Positions 41,766 through 51,837 of a stretch of 64,000 nucleotides of DNA are shown here, piece by piece. Source of the DNA: Oceanobacter sp. 1_MG-2023. Its GTDB lineage: Bacteria; Pseudomonadota; Gammaproteobacteria; Pseudomonadales; Oceanobacteraceae. The stretch lies in NCBI RefSeq assembly GCF_030689025.1, contig NZ_JAUYWA010000013.1, positions 32,938 through 96,937 of the forward strand, written 5' to 3'. The position numbers and the translations under genes were made by a program. How positions within the stretch are numbered: the stretch's first letter is position 1; each line of letters begins with the position of its first letter. The notes under the pieces are model-generated. The model searched no databases, was not told the origin of the DNA, and worked only from the letters and a program-made list of their open reading frames with translations.

Positions 41766-43136
41766 TCAGATATTTTCCAGTGCTTGTTGCAAGCGCTCGA
41801 CACCAATAACCGTCATGCCCTCCGGCATGATTTTGGGCATATTGGCTTTGGGTACAATCGCCCGCTTGAAACCATGTTTGGCCGCCTCCCGAATCCGCTC
41901 CTGCCCCGAAGGTACCGGGCGGATTTCACCGGATAGCCCCACTTCCCCAAAGACAATCATATCCTGTGGTAATGGCACGTTGCGGAAGCTCGACAGGGCC
42001 GCGAGCAATAGCGCCAGGTCGGCACTGGTCTCCGACACCCGGACACCGCCAACCACATTGATATAGACATCCTGATCCCCCAGATGAATGCCTCCATGAC
42101 GATGCATGGCCGCGAGCAGCAGGTTTAACCGGTTCTGGTCGAGACCAACAGCAACCCGCTTGGGCTGGCCAAAATGACTGTCGTCGACCAGCGCCTGAAT
42201 CTCGATCAGCAAAGGCCGGGTGCCTTCCCAGATGACCATCACGGCACTGCCGGGTGACGGCTCGTCACTGCGACTGAGGAAAATGGAGCTGGGGTTTTTG
42301 ACTTCTTTCAGGCCACTGTCCAGCATGGCAAACACCCCCAGCTCGTTAATCGCACCGAACCGATTCTTGATGCCTCGCAGGGTGCGATAACGGCTGTCGT
42401 TGGAGCCTTCCAGCATGATGGAACAATCGATCATGTGTTCGAGTACTTTGGGCCCGGCCAGAGTACCGTCCTTGGTGACGTGTCCGACCAGCAACAATAC
42501 AGTGTTGGTTTGTTTGGCAAAGCGGGTCAGCATGGCAGCGCTTTCGCGTACCTGAGAGACACTGCCGGGGGCGGAATCCACGCCTTCGACATGCATCACC
42601 TGAATCGAATCAATCACCACTACTCGGGGCTGATGCTGTTGCAGGGTCTGGATCAACTGTTCCACGCTGGTTTCACTGAGCATATTGAGCTGATCCATCG
42701 GCAAGCCCAGACGGCGTGCGCGCATGGCAACCTGCTGCAGGCTTTCTTCGCCGGTGACGTATAACGCCGGCATCTGACGGGCGAGATTACACATGGTTTG
42801 TAGCAGCAAGGTGGATTTGCCAGCACCGGGATGACCACCAATCAGAATGGCGGAACCCGGTACCAGGCCACCACCCAGTACCCGGTCAAATTCCTGCATC
42901 CCGGAACTGAACCTGGGGACTTCATCGAGATTGACCTGATCCAGTCGCTGGATACCGGTTTGTCCGGCGGCACCTGCGTATCCACCCAAGCCCGCACCTC
43001 GAGCCGGGGTTTTGGCGGCTGTAACGACAAATTCCTGCAGTGTGTTCCAGGCGCCGCACCCCGTACATTGACCTTGCCATTTGGAATGATCGGTACCGCA
43101 GTCGGCACAGACATAAGCGATTTTTTTCTTGGCCAT
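41766..43136 (-). CDS. radA: DNA repair protein RadA
   Basis: A 456-residue RecA-like helicase that promotes branch migration in recombination. The N-terminal zinc finger is CADCGTDHSKWQGQCTGCGAW. Walker A is GGHPGAGKSTLL. The RadA signature KNRFGAINELGVF is intact. The C-terminal Lon-protease-like domain ends in VGVERLQQALENI. The ATG at 43136 gives MAKKKIAYVC, the usual start; the frame is open nine codons further. It converges on hemE. Confidence 0.96.
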   Translation of the reverse strand: MAKKKIAYVCADCGTDHSKWQGQCTGCGAWNTLQEFVVTAAKTPARGAGLGGYAGAAGQTGIQRLDQVNLDEVPRFSSGMQEFDRVLGGGLVPGSAILIGGHPGAGKSTLLLQTMCNLARQMPALYVTGEESLQQVAMRARRLGLPMDQLNMLSETSVEQLIQTLQQHQPRVVVIDSIQVMHVEGVDSAPGSVSQVRESAAMLTRFAKQTNTVLLLVGHVTKDGTLAGPKVLEHMIDCSIMLEGSNDSRYRTLRGIKNRFGAINELGVFAMLDSGLKEVKNPSSIFLSRSDEPSPGSAVMVIWEGTRPLLIEIQALVDDSHFGQPKRVAVGLDQNRLNLLLAAMHRHGGIHLGDQDVYINVVGGVRVSETSADLALLLAALSSFRNVPLPQDMIVFGEVGLSGEIRPVPSGQERIREAAKHGFKRAIVPKANMPKIMPEGMTVIGVERLQQALENI

Positions 43137-43312
43137 AACGGGGTCCGGTTTCCGGTCAAACAAAGTAGTGAAACAAAGAATAGAGCGAGTTTACGGCGGG
43201 GTGGAGTGAATGCAAGGGCACGCACCGTGGGCGGCCGGTCACTATGGCAAGCCGCCGCATCTTGTTACACTGACATCTTTACGCTAAAGCTGACAATGAG
43301 GATTTTTCGTCC

Positions 43313-44584
43313 ATGAAAATAGAAACACAGGCGATTCATGCAGGGTTCAGTGAAGACCCGACGACACGTGCGGTTGCGGTGCCCATTTATCAGACCACGT
43401 CATACAGCTTTCGCGATACCCAGCATGGTGCTGATCTGTTTGATCTGAAAGAGCCGGGTAATATTTATTCCCGTATCATGAATCCGACCAATGCGGTTCT
43501 GGAAGAGCGTCTGGCAGCGATGGAAGGCGGTATCGGCGCGCTCTGTCTGGCATCCGGCATGGCGGCAATTACTGCCGCGATTCAAACCTTGGCGCGGGCT
43601 GGTGATAATATCGTCAGTGTCAGTCAGCTTTATGGTGGTTCCTATAATCTGTTTGCCCATACTTTTCCACAGCAGGGTCTGGAAGTGCGCATGGCTTCCG
43701 GTGACGATGTAGCAGCGCTGGAAGCACTGATTGATGACAACACCAAGGCACTGTTCTGCGAATCCATCGGCAACCCGGCTGGCAATATCGTAGACCTGCA
43801 AGCACTGTCCGATATGGCGCACAGGCACGGACTGCCGGTGATTGTTGATAATACCGTGGCGACACCGTATCTGTGTCGGCCGTTTGAGTTCGGTGCTGAT
43901 ATTGTGGTGCATTCCCTGACCAAATACATTGGTGGTCATGGAACGACACTGGGCGGCGCCATTGTCGATTCAGGCAAATTCTCATGGAAAGATAACCCGC
44001 GTTTCCCGCACTTTAATGAGCCAGACCCGTCGTACCACGGTGTGATTTATACTCAGGACATGGGTGATGCTGCCTTTATTGCCCGTGCCCGTGTGGTGCC
44101 TCTGCGTAATATGGGTGCTGCCTTGTCGCCGATGAGTTCCTTCCTGTTGCTGCAGGGGCTGGAAACCCTTGCCCTGCGGATGGATCGCCATGTCGAAAAC
44201 GCCCAGCAAGTGGCTGAATATCTGCATAATCATCCACAGGTCAGCTGGGTCAATTATGCCGGATTGGAGAGCAGCCCCTATTACGAAGTGGCTCAGAGAA
44301 TGACCCAAGGGAAGCCGTCAGCGATTCTCAGTTTTGGTATCAAGGGCGGGGCAGAAGCCGGAACAAAATTTATTGATGCACTGCAGCTGATCAAGCGGCT
44401 GGTCAATATTGGTGATACCAAAAGCCTGGCCTGTCATCCGGCAACGACCACGCACCGGCAGCTGAATGAAGAAGAGCTGGCGTCTGCGGGTGTCAGCAAG
44501 GACCTGATCCGTCTGTCGATTGGTATTGAACACGCCGACGATATTATTGCTGATATCACTCAGGCGCTGGATGCGGCAGGCTAA
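43313..44584 (+). CDS. metY: O-acetylhomoserine sulfhydrylase
   Basis: A 423-residue PLP enzyme that joins O-acetylhomoserine with sulfide to make homocysteine. The PLP Lys is in VHSLTKYIGGHGT, and SRIMNPTNAVLEERLAAMEGG and DNTVATPYLCRP fit the Cys/Met metabolism class; the LKEPGNIYSRIMNPT segment and length favour O-acetylhomoserine over cystathionine enzymes. GAGGAT precedes the ATG. It is divergent from radA with 176 bp between. No SAM riboswitch or Met repressor box is evident upstream. Confidence 0.93.
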   Translation: MKIETQAIHAGFSEDPTTRAVAVPIYQTTSYSFRDTQHGADLFDLKEPGNIYSRIMNPTNAVLEERLAAMEGGIGALCLASGMAAITAAIQTLARAGDNIVSVSQLYGGSYNLFAHTFPQQGLEVRMASGDDVAALEALIDDNTKALFCESIGNPAGNIVDLQALSDMAHRHGLPVIVDNTVATPYLCRPFEFGADIVVHSLTKYIGGHGTTLGGAIVDSGKFSWKDNPRFPHFNEPDPSYHGVIYTQDMGDAAFIARARVVPLRNMGAALSPMSSFLLLQGLETLALRMDRHVENAQQVAEYLHNHPQVSWVNYAGLESSPYYEVAQRMTQGKPSAILSFGIKGGAEAGTKFIDALQLIKRLVNIGDTKSLACHPATTTHRQLNEEELASAGVSKDLIRLSIGIEHADDIIADITQALDAAG

Positions 44585-44606
44585 ACGGTCACTGCATGCA
44601 AAACCT

Positions 44607-44626
44607 GCCCAGGCGAATGCCTGGGC
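44607..44626 (+). other. 8-bp perfect hairpin between metY and the next gene
   Basis: GCCCAGGC (44607-44614) and GCCTGGGC (44619-44626) pair around GAAT. It begins 22 bases after the metY stop, and the AAGGAG of the next gene follows four bases after it. There is no T run, so partial termination or a processing site is likely. Confidence 0.55.
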
Positions 44627-44641
44627 TTGAAGGAGAAAAGA

Positions 44642-45313
44642 ATGTCGTTCGGACAGTTTGTTGCGCTGGCCAGTTTTGTGTTATCGATGGGAACCATTGC
44701 CGTGACCTATGCGGTGGGAACGGCCCAGGGCACCGCGGAACTTTGCAATCCGTTTCTCGATGGCTGTACCGATATTACCCATACCGGCATGAAGGGAGAC
44801 GCCGGGTTTATCTTCCGGGGTGGCATGATTACCGCCTGCGCCTTTTTCATGATCTGGTGGCAGGTTATGAGTACCTGGTTGGCCGGGCACAGTCATCGAC
44901 TGACTTTAGCCATCATGCAGTTTTTTGGTGTGCTGGCGGCTTTGGGGCTGCTGGTTGGTACTGCGGTTTTATTACCGGACAAGTCAGCAACTCACTGGGG
45001 TGTGCATGTCCGTGGCGCCAATCTGTTTTTTCAGGGCATGTTGGTGGCGCTGACGATTAACTATGTATTGATCTGGCGTGGCCGCAGGCGGGGTTTGCAG
45101 GTGCCATCGTTCTGGTTGAAAACCGTTTTGATGGCGTTGCTGTGGTTCCAGTTTATTGCTTTTGCAGGTGTCACCATCGGTATGGATATGAGCCATGGCA
45201 AACGTCTGATCGAGTGGTGGGCGACGCTGTTTATTGGCGTGTATTTTCTTAGCAGCTGGTGGGACTGGTCGTCGCTCCGGCTTGGGGTGGTCAGTACGCC
45301 GTCCCGTGAGTAG
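44642..45313 (+). CDS. integral membrane protein of unknown function
   Basis: A 223-residue protein with about six hydrophobic helices (roughly 4-26, 57-79, 87-109, 121-141, 155-178, 190-206). The first external loop carries a Cys pair (ELCNPFLDGCTDIT) followed by GFIFRGGM, a pattern that recalls the Frag1/DRAM-like membrane family, although I cannot confirm this. AAGGAG lies before the ATG. It follows metY by 57 bp with a hairpin between. Charged residues are few in the helices. No function is proposed. Confidence 0.75.
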   Translation: MSFGQFVALASFVLSMGTIAVTYAVGTAQGTAELCNPFLDGCTDITHTGMKGDAGFIFRGGMITACAFFMIWWQVMSTWLAGHSHRLTLAIMQFFGVLAALGLLVGTAVLLPDKSATHWGVHVRGANLFFQGMLVALTINYVLIWRGRRRGLQVPSFWLKTVLMALLWFQFIAFAGVTIGMDMSHGKRLIEWWATLFIGVYFLSSWWDWSSLRLGVVSTPSRE

Positions 45314-45413
45314 CTGCGGGTGGGTTGAGTCTGTCGTTGGTTCTGATCTCTGGCGGCAGCGGCGGTTATTGCTGCGCAAACCAAGCGTCACAAGCGTTGC
45401 GAGTTAATAGTAG

Positions 45414-46139
45414 TTAAAAGTCACCCCATAAAAATTGCAAGACCGAGACTGCAGCCAGTGCGGCGGTTTCGGTACGCAGAATCCTTGGCCCCAGCAACAG
45501 ACCCTGAAAACCATGAGCCGCCCCTGCGGCGACTTCGGTATCTGTCAGGCCTCCTTCGGGGCCAACCAATAAAGCAACACTGGCTGGCGGATGAGCTTGT
45601 TGCAGCGGCTGCTGGTTGTGTGGATGTAATATCAGCCGCCGTTCGGCATCACATCGGGCATACCAGTCGTTCAGGGACAGAGCCGGCAAAACCTGTGGAA
45701 TACGGTTGCGACCACTTTGTTCGCAGGCGGATAACGCGACCTTTTGCCAGTGTTCGATTTTCTTCTCGAGCCGCTCACCTTTCAGGCGTACATCGCAGCG
45801 TTCACTGAACAGCGGGGTGATCTGGCTGACCCCCAGCTCGGTGGCTTTCTGGATGGTGAAATCCATCTTGTCGCCCTTGGAGATAACCTGGCCGAGGTGG
45901 AGCGGTAACGGAGGTATGGCCTCTGCGGCAGAGGCTGTAACAATATGTATTTCCGCCTGCTTTTTATTGGCCGTAGCGATAGTGCCCTGATACTCACAGC
46001 CGTCACCATTAAACAGCCGCACCGGAGCCGTCACGGTCAGGCGCAGCACCCGCAACAGGTGCAGGCTGGGCTGCTCATCGAGCGTAACGGTTTGCCCGAC
46101 GATCAAGGGCTGATTGGTAAAAATTCTCGGTGACGACAT
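45414..46139 (-). CDS. rsmE: 16S rRNA (uracil-1498-N3)-methyltransferase
   Basis: A 241-residue SPOUT methyltransferase that modifies U1498 of 16S rRNA. An N-terminal PUA-like domain (HLLRVLRLTVTAPVRLFNG) precedes the knotted domain, with the SAM-binding segments LILHP, LLVGPEGGLTDTEV and LGPRILRTETAALAA. The ATG at 46139 (MSSPRIFTNQ) is the natural start; upstream in-frame codons run to 46202. It is convergent with the membrane-protein gene. Confidence 0.95.
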   Translation of the reverse strand: MSSPRIFTNQPLIVGQTVTLDEQPSLHLLRVLRLTVTAPVRLFNGDGCEYQGTIATANKKQAEIHIVTASAAEAIPPLPLHLGQVISKGDKMDFTIQKATELGVSQITPLFSERCDVRLKGERLEKKIEHWQKVALSACEQSGRNRIPQVLPALSLNDWYARCDAERRLILHPHNQQPLQQAHPPASVALLVGPEGGLTDTEVAAGAAHGFQGLLLGPRILRTETAALAAVSVLQFLWGDF

Positions 46140-46383
46140 CGTTTTCTCCACAGGCAATCGCGGCGGATAATAGCACCGGCAGCGGGGATGACACAGTGCC
46201 ACGGCATGGCTTTTGTTTCCCTAGGATTCAGCGTCTGCACCGGCTTTCGTGCCGCAGAGGCTAAACTGCCGACCGGGTATTCCAGCGCGCAAACATCTCT
46301 GTTCTATGGCAAAAAATGGCTGTCAGACTTGTTGAAGCTGCAGTCAGGCGCTACTGTGGCGGCACACAGCGTGGGTAGGTGTT

Positions 46384-46626
46384 ATGAGCGATAAACAACA
46401 AGCATTTGATTTTGAACAGTCGCTGGCAGAGCTGACGTCTCTGGTACAGCGAATGGAAAGTGGTGAACTGACTCTGGAGCAGTCTCTGGGAGCGTTTGAG
46501 CAAGGGATTCGGCTGACCCGCTCGTGTCAGCAGGCACTGGCCGAGGCGGAACAGAAAGTAACGCTGCTGACTGAGCAGAATGGCCAGAGTCTGGCACAAC
46601 CCATGGTTCGGGATGCTTTTGAATGA
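46384..46626 (+). CDS. xseB: exodeoxyribonuclease VII small subunit
   Basis: An 80-residue helical protein with the XseB signature ([34 protein letters not shown] and [16 protein letters not shown]). It partners XseA, which is not in the window. The stop overlaps the ispA start by four bases (ATGA), the standard xseB-ispA-dxs arrangement. Confidence 0.95.
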   Translation: MSDKQQAFDFEQSLAELTSLVQRMESGELTLEQSLGAFEQGIRLTRSCQQALAEAEQKVTLLTEQNGQSLAQPMVRDAFE

Positions 46627-47522
46627 GCCTGTTGCCAGAACGGCTGACCGCCGTGCAAAAACAGCTGGAACAGCAATTGCGGGCAGCTGTAATACAGCTG
46701 GATAGTTGTGATTCACGGCTGGCCGAAGCCATGCAATACGGCTTGCTTAATGGTGGCAAGCGCTTACGGCCATTATTGGCCTATGCCGCTGCAGAAGCAT
46801 TGGGTGGCCAGCCAGGCCAGGCCGATAGCGCGGCGACAGCACTGGAAATGGTGCACAGCTACAGTCTGATCCACGACGATTTACCGGCGATGGACGATGA
46901 CGACCTGCGGCGTGGCAAGCCCACGACTCATATTGCCTTTGATGAAGCCTCGGCCATTCTGGCAGGTGACGCCTTGCTGACTGGCGCCTTTGAAATCCTG
47001 CTGGCTGATGACAGCCTGTCGGCAGAGCAGCGGCTGGCGATGACCACACTGCTGGCCAGAGCGGCCGGAGCGTTTGGCATGGTCGGAGGACAAAGCATCG
47101 ACCTCAACCATGTCGGCAAGCCCATGTCTCTGGTTGAGCTGGAGCAGATGCACCGGGGTAAAACCGGCGCATTGATTCGCGCCTCCGTGATGCTGGGAGC
47201 CATGTCGGTGCGCTGGCCACTGGCAGCCGGGCAAGAACAGGCATTGACTGACTACGCCAATGCCATCGGGCTGGCCTTCCAGGTTCAGGATGACATTCTT
47301 GATGTGGAAGGGGATACCTCGACTCTGGGCAAGCAGGCTGGAGCTGATATTGCCCTCAACAAACCGACCTATCCGGCCTTGTTGGGGATGGATGCCGCTC
47401 GACAAAAAGCGCTGGAACTGTGTCAGCAAGCCCAGGCAGCCTTGCTGGTATTGCAGCAAGACGGCGGCCAAACCGGCTTGCTGCAACAGATTGCCGACTA
47501 TGTGATTGAGCGTAATCACTGA
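46623..47522 (+). CDS. ispA: farnesyl diphosphate synthase (geranyltranstransferase)
   Basis: A 299-residue prenyltransferase that condenses IPP with DMAPP and GPP. The first Asp-rich motif is in [17 protein letters not shown] and the second in [25 protein letters not shown] binds IPP. It lies between xseB and dxs in the isoprenoid operon. Confidence 0.96.
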   Translation: MSLLPERLTAVQKQLEQQLRAAVIQLDSCDSRLAEAMQYGLLNGGKRLRPLLAYAAAEALGGQPGQADSAATALEMVHSYSLIHDDLPAMDDDDLRRGKPTTHIAFDEASAILAGDALLTGAFEILLADDSLSAEQRLAMTTLLARAAGAFGMVGGQSIDLNHVGKPMSLVELEQMHRGKTGALIRASVMLGAMSVRWPLAAGQEQALTDYANAIGLAFQVQDDILDVEGDTSTLGKQAGADIALNKPTYPALLGMDAARQKALELCQQAQAALLVLQQDGGQTGLLQQIADYVIERNH

Positions 47523-47710
47523 CCTGGCCTGCTCCCGGAGCCAGCCGCAGGTTGGCCATGGCAGGACAGATACCGGAAGGAATCATGACCAAGGTGGCTA
47601 TTGGCCTACTCAATAGCCACCGCAATCGTTAGAATGGTCGCCCTTTTTTGCTATTACGTAGCAGCATCTGCGCAATATCTGATGCTCAACGACCGGAAAC
47701 ACAACGCCTG

Positions 47711-49591
47711 ATGTTTACCGAAATACCGAGTTCTCGTCCTCTTACTCCTTTACTGGATGCTATCAATCAGCCTGCCGACTTGCGTCTGCTGGCGCCGGAG
47801 CAACTTCAGGAGGTCTGCTGTCAGCTGCGAGAATACCTGCTCTACAGTGTTGGACAGTCAGGCGGGCACTTTGCTGCCGGACTTGGCGTGGTGGAACTGA
47901 CGGTTGCATTACACTATGTCTTTAACACCCCGGATGACCGTCTGGTGTGGGATGTCGGCCATCAAGCCTACCCCCATAAAATACTCACCGGTCGCCGTGA
48001 AGCAATGCCCCTTATTCGCAGTGAAGAAGGCCCGGCCGCGTTTCCGCATCGTGATGAGAGCGTATACGACACCTTTGGCGTAGGTCATTCCAGTACCTCC
48101 ATTGGTGCAGCACTGGGCATGGCGCTGGGTTTTCGCCAGCAAGGACTGGAGCAGGAATCGGTTGCCATTATCGGCGATGGAGCCATCACCGCCGGTATGG
48201 CGTTTGAGGCGCTGAACCATGCCGGTCATGTCAAAGCCGATATGCTGGTTATTCTGAACGACAACGATATGTCGATTTCCAATAACGTCGGCGCATTAAA
48301 CAAGTATTTCACCCGCATCTGGTCATCGAAAACCTATTCAGCCATGCGGGCGGGCAGCAAAAAAGTATTGGAGAAAATCCCGTCAGCGTGGGAATTTGCC
48401 CGCCGTACCGAAGAGCATATGAAAGGCATGGTGGCTCCGGGCACCCTGTTTGAAGAGCTGGGTTTTAACTACTATGGCCCGATCGATGGCCATGATCTTG
48501 GCGAGCTGGTCCAGACCCTGACCAACCTGGCGAAAATGAAAGGGCCGCGCTTCTTACATATCGTTACGCGCAAGGGCAAGGGTTTCGAACCTGCGGAGCA
48601 AGACCCGATTGGTTATCACGCCCTGAAGCCGGTGCATCAGACATCGACTGCGGTCAAAAAACCGACCTACTCGAATATCTTCGGCGAATGGCTGTGCGAT
48701 ATGGCTGCCGCTGATGCACGGCTGGTCGGTATTACTCCGGCGATGCGCGAAGGCTCTGACCTGATTCGTTTTTCACATGAATTCCCGGATCGTTATTACG
48801 ACGTTGCCATTGCCGAGCAGCATGCGGTGACGCTGGCGGCCGGGCTGGCGTGTGAAGGCAGCAAGCCGGTGGTTGCCATTTATTCGACTTTTCTGCAACG
48901 GGCGTACGATCAGCTGATACACGATGTGGCGTTGCAAAATCTGGATGTATTGTTTGCCATCGACCGCGCCGGACTGGTCGGGGAAGACGGCCCGACCCAC
49001 CATGGCGCCTTCGATCTCAGCTATCTGCGCTGTATTCCGAATCTGGTCGTGATGACACCATCTGATGAAAACGAATGTCGCCAGATGCTGTATAGCGGTT
49101 ATCAACATATTGGCCCGGCAGCGGTGCGTTATCCTCGTGGCAGCGGCCCCGGCATAGAGACAGAGACCACCATGGCGGTCGTGCCGCTTGGTAAAGGACG
49201 GATTGTGCGCTCATCGACTGCTGCTGCCGGCCAGCGAGTGGCCTTGCTGGGCTTTGGTGCCCCGTTAAGCAGCGCGCTGGCAATAGCGGAAGCGCTGGAT
49301 GCGACCGTTGCGGACATGCGGTTTGTCAAACCACTGGATGATGCCCTGGTTGCCTCGCTGGCAGAATCTCATGACCTGCTGGTAACGCTGGAAGAAAACG
49401 CCACGGCGGGTGGAGCAGGCAGTGCGGTGCTGGAATCCCTGGCGGCTGCGGGCGTGATGGTACCGGTTTTACTGACGGGATTACCCGATCGCTATATCGA
49501 ACATGCCAGCCCGGATCGCCAATGGCTGGATGCCGGTCTTGATAGCAACCATGTGCTGGAGCGGATTCAGCAGCGTCTGGCGCAGCTCTGA
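47711..49591 (+). CDS. dxs: 1-deoxy-D-xylulose-5-phosphate synthase
   Basis: A 626-residue ThDP enzyme that makes DXP from pyruvate and glyceraldehyde 3-phosphate, the entry step of the MEP pathway. The catalytic His is in [14 protein letters not shown]. The ThDP motif runs from [14 protein letters not shown] to [10 protein letters not shown]. The transketolase-like domain has [13 protein letters not shown] and the substrate loop [14 protein letters not shown]. The ATG at 47711 gives [10 protein letters not shown], a typical start; the frame is open to 47648. It lies 188 bp after ispA, so it may also have its own promoter. Confidence 0.97.
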   Translation: MFTEIPSSRPLTPLLDAINQPADLRLLAPEQLQEVCCQLREYLLYSVGQSGGHFAAGLGVVELTVALHYVFNTPDDRLVWDVGHQAYPHKILTGRREAMPLIRSEEGPAAFPHRDESVYDTFGVGHSSTSIGAALGMALGFRQQGLEQESVAIIGDGAITAGMAFEALNHAGHVKADMLVILNDNDMSISNNVGALNKYFTRIWSSKTYSAMRAGSKKVLEKIPSAWEFARRTEEHMKGMVAPGTLFEELGFNYYGPIDGHDLGELVQTLTNLAKMKGPRFLHIVTRKGKGFEPAEQDPIGYHALKPVHQTSTAVKKPTYSNIFGEWLCDMAAADARLVGITPAMREGSDLIRFSHEFPDRYYDVAIAEQHAVTLAAGLACEGSKPVVAIYSTFLQRAYDQLIHDVALQNLDVLFAIDRAGLVGEDGPTHHGAFDLSYLRCIPNLVVMTPSDENECRQMLYSGYQHIGPAAVRYPRGSGPGIETETTMAVVPLGKGRIVRSSTAAAGQRVALLGFGAPLSSALAIAEALDATVADMRFVKPLDDALVASLAESHDLLVTLEENATAGGAGSAVLESLAAAGVMVPVLLTGLPDRYIEHASPDRQWLDAGLDSNHVLERIQQRLAQL

Positions 49592-49699
49592 CCGCTCCAA
49601 CCGTCGGCCAGTGTTAATCGCTGGCCTGTCCGGCCTTGGAGGACGGTTTGTCAGCTCCAGGCAGTAGACAATGGACAGTAGACAGAGACCGGAAAGACC

Positions 49700-50332
49700 T
49701 CAGACCGCCTCATCATCCTGATGAGTCAACGGCGCAACGGCGGTATTGCTGAGCATATGCCCCAGCTTGCTGGCCTTGGTGGTGAGATAGCCATCGTTGT
49801 ACGGGTTTCTGCCCACTTCGATGGCCACTCGCTCAATGACTTTCACACCGGCTTCTGACAGAGCCTTCACCTTGCGCGGGTTGTTGGTCATCAGGCGCAC
49901 GGCATGAATACCCAAATGGCTCAGCATGGGTTCACACATGCTGTAGTCACGCATATCGGCACCAAACCCCAGCTGCTCATTGGCTTCGACCGTATCGGCG
50001 CCCTGATCTTGCAGGTGATAGGCACGGATTTTGTTCAACAGACCAATGCCACGGCCTTCCTGACGCAAGTACAGCACCACGCCATGGCCTGCCTCTGCCA
50101 CCGAACGCATCGCTTCTTCAAGCTGATAACCACAATCGCAGCGCATGCTGAATAACGCATCACCGGTCAGGCACTCGGAGTGAGCACGGGCGAGTACCGG
50201 CTCGCCGTTGCCAACATCCCCCAGCGTCAGTGCCACATGCTCTTTGCCGGCAACGGTGTCTTCAAATCCGTGCATGGTAAAGACGCCAAATGGCGTTGGC
50301 AGCTTGGACGATGCAATGTATTGGATACTCAA
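49700..50332 (-). CDS. ribA: GTP cyclohydrolase II
   Basis: A 210-residue enzyme that opens GTP for riboflavin synthesis. The three zinc Cys are in [18 protein letters not shown], and the catalytic Tyr and Arg region is [11 protein letters not shown]. The frame begins with GTG at 50341, but the Shine-Dalgarno GGAGG overlaps that codon. A TTG at 50332, eight bases after the GGAGG, gives [16 protein letters not shown] and matches the family start, so TTG is chosen. No FMN riboswitch is visible upstream. It converges on dxs. Confidence 0.95.
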   Translation of the reverse strand: MSIQYIASSKLPTPFGVFTMHGFEDTVAGKEHVALTLGDVGNGEPVLARAHSECLTGDALFSMRCDCGYQLEEAMRSVAEAGHGVVLYLRQEGRGIGLLNKIRAYHLQDQGADTVEANEQLGFGADMRDYSMCEPMLSHLGIHAVRLMTNNPRKVKALSEAGVKVIERVAIEVGRNPYNDGYLTTKASKLGHMLSNTAVAPLTHQDDEAV

Positions 50333-50564
50333 GGCTCTCACCTCCGATAAAACAAGCGGCGTATTCTATCAGCACGAACCATAATCCCCCAAACTTCCCT
50401 GACCTTAAAAACGGGACTTGTTGGTGTCACAATGGCACATCGCTGCTTCTGGCCTTGGCAAAGGTTCGAAAATGGCATACATCACCTCGAAACAGAGCAT
50501 TACGAGGGAATTCTTCCAGCGTCGTAAAGCGTCTGGTTAACACACTGTTGCACAGGATATATAG

Positions 50565-51242
50565 ATGCTGATGATCGCCGGGGTCGTTATTTTGCTGCTG
50601 GTACTGGTTTTGCCGGGGTTATGGGTACGCCACGTGCTGACTCGTCACAGCTCGGTGCGTGACGATTTTCCCGGAACCGGGGGAGATATGGCCCGGCACC
50701 TGATCCACAAGCTGGAGCTGGAACAGGTGGTGGTCGAAGCAACAGAACAAGGCGACCACTATGACCCCCAACAGCATGCCGTGCGACTGACCGCCGACAA
50801 GCTCGATGGCAAGTCGCTCACCGCAGTAGTGGTGGCGGCCCATGAAGTAGGCCATGCCTTGCAGCACCAGCGTGGCGAGCGGATGTTCTCCTGGCGTCAG
50901 GGGCTGGCAGTACTGGCGAGCTGGATGCAACGGCTGGCACCAGTGGCACTGTTGCTGTCGCCCTTGCTGCTGGCGGTACAGCCCGGACTGTCACGCTGGA
51001 CATTGTTGATTGCGGTACTGGCGATGAGCATCAACACCCTGGTGCATCTGGTAACCTTGCCGGTCGAGCTGGATGCCAGTTTTAACAAAGCCCTGCTGCT
51101 GTTACAGCAAGGCCAGTACCTGGATGACGCCGATATGCTTCATGCCCGCACCATTTTGCGAGCCGCCGCCCTGACGTACGTTGCCGGTTCCCTGATGAGT
51201 CTGTTGAATATCTGGCGCTGGTTGCGTTATTTGCGGCGTTAG
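50565..51242 (+). CDS. membrane zinc metallopeptidase, YugP-like
   Basis: A 225-residue membrane protein of the YugP family. One N-terminal helix (about 1-22) precedes the zinc motif AAHEVGHALQHQRG (HEVGH), which lies on the cytoplasmic side or in a loop, followed by two further helices (about 120-165) and a final pair after 200. The conserved ELDASFNKAL segment supplies the third ligand region. Substrate unknown. It starts 232 bp from ribA, divergently. Confidence 0.85.
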   Translation: MLMIAGVVILLLVLVLPGLWVRHVLTRHSSVRDDFPGTGGDMARHLIHKLELEQVVVEATEQGDHYDPQQHAVRLTADKLDGKSLTAVVVAAHEVGHALQHQRGERMFSWRQGLAVLASWMQRLAPVALLLSPLLLAVQPGLSRWTLLIAVLAMSINTLVHLVTLPVELDASFNKALLLLQQGQYLDDADMLHARTILRAAALTYVAGSLMSLLNIWRWLRYLRR

Positions 51243-51264
51243 AGCGGGTGTTAGATCAGCCCCC

Positions 51265-51735
51265 TCAGATCAACACCCAGGCCGCCAGCTGCAAGCAGAC
51301 CAGAGCGAAGATACCTGCCAGTACATCGTCAATCATAATGCCAAAACCGCCTTCGACCTGTTCATCCAGCCATTTGATCGGCCAGGGCTTGAGGATGTCG
51401 AAAAAGCGGAACAAGACAAACCCCGCCAGAATCCATTCCCAGCCAGACGGCAGGGCAATATAGGTAATCCACAAGCCGATCCATTCATCCCAGACAATAC
51501 CCGGGTGATCATGTACCCCCAGGTCGTGCGACGTTTGCTGGCAAAGGTAAACGCCAAAGGCAAAACCGGCGATCAGGATACCGAGATACGGTAACAGGGG
51601 AATGTCCGCCAGCAATAGCAGCCAGACCGGCAGCGCTGCGATGGTGCCAAAGGTGCCCGGTGCTTTGGGGGCCAGACCAGAACCCAGGCCAAACGCGAGC
51701 CAATGTGTCCAAGATGTTAATTGCGTGCGAGCCAC
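51265..51735 (-). CDS. pgpA: phosphatidylglycerophosphatase A
   Basis: A 156-residue membrane enzyme that dephosphorylates phosphatidylglycerol phosphate. The family motif GLGSGLAPKAPGTFGT opens the protein, and HDHPGIVWDEWIGLW carries the catalytic Asp/Glu. RFFDILKPWPIKWLD and the end IMIDDVLAGIFA are conserved. Four helices are present. The gene is convergent with the zinc metallopeptidase gene. Confidence 0.95.
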   Translation of the reverse strand: MARTQLTSWTHWLAFGLGSGLAPKAPGTFGTIAALPVWLLLLADIPLLPYLGILIAGFAFGVYLCQQTSHDLGVHDHPGIVWDEWIGLWITYIALPSGWEWILAGFVLFRFFDILKPWPIKWLDEQVEGGFGIMIDDVLAGIFALVCLQLAAWVLI

Positions 51736-51837
51736 AGGTTACTCCGTTGACAGCGACCAGAATAAAGCAGCGATGATAAAGAGATGACGGCAGGACCGCC
51801 AGTTGGCCGTGTGGTTATTTGGCTGGATTCACCCAGG

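Noticed and set aside
43137..43312. A possible SAM riboswitch or Met repressor site before metY
   Set aside because: I looked for the conserved core stems and for repeated AGACGTCT-like boxes and found neither.
46188..46394. A 68-codon plus-strand frame before xseB
   Set aside because: It overlaps the xseB start, lies in the rsmE-xseB promoter region and resembles no known protein.
50333..50564. A possible FMN riboswitch before ribA
   Set aside because: The RFN element's conserved AGGG...GCCC blocks are not visible.
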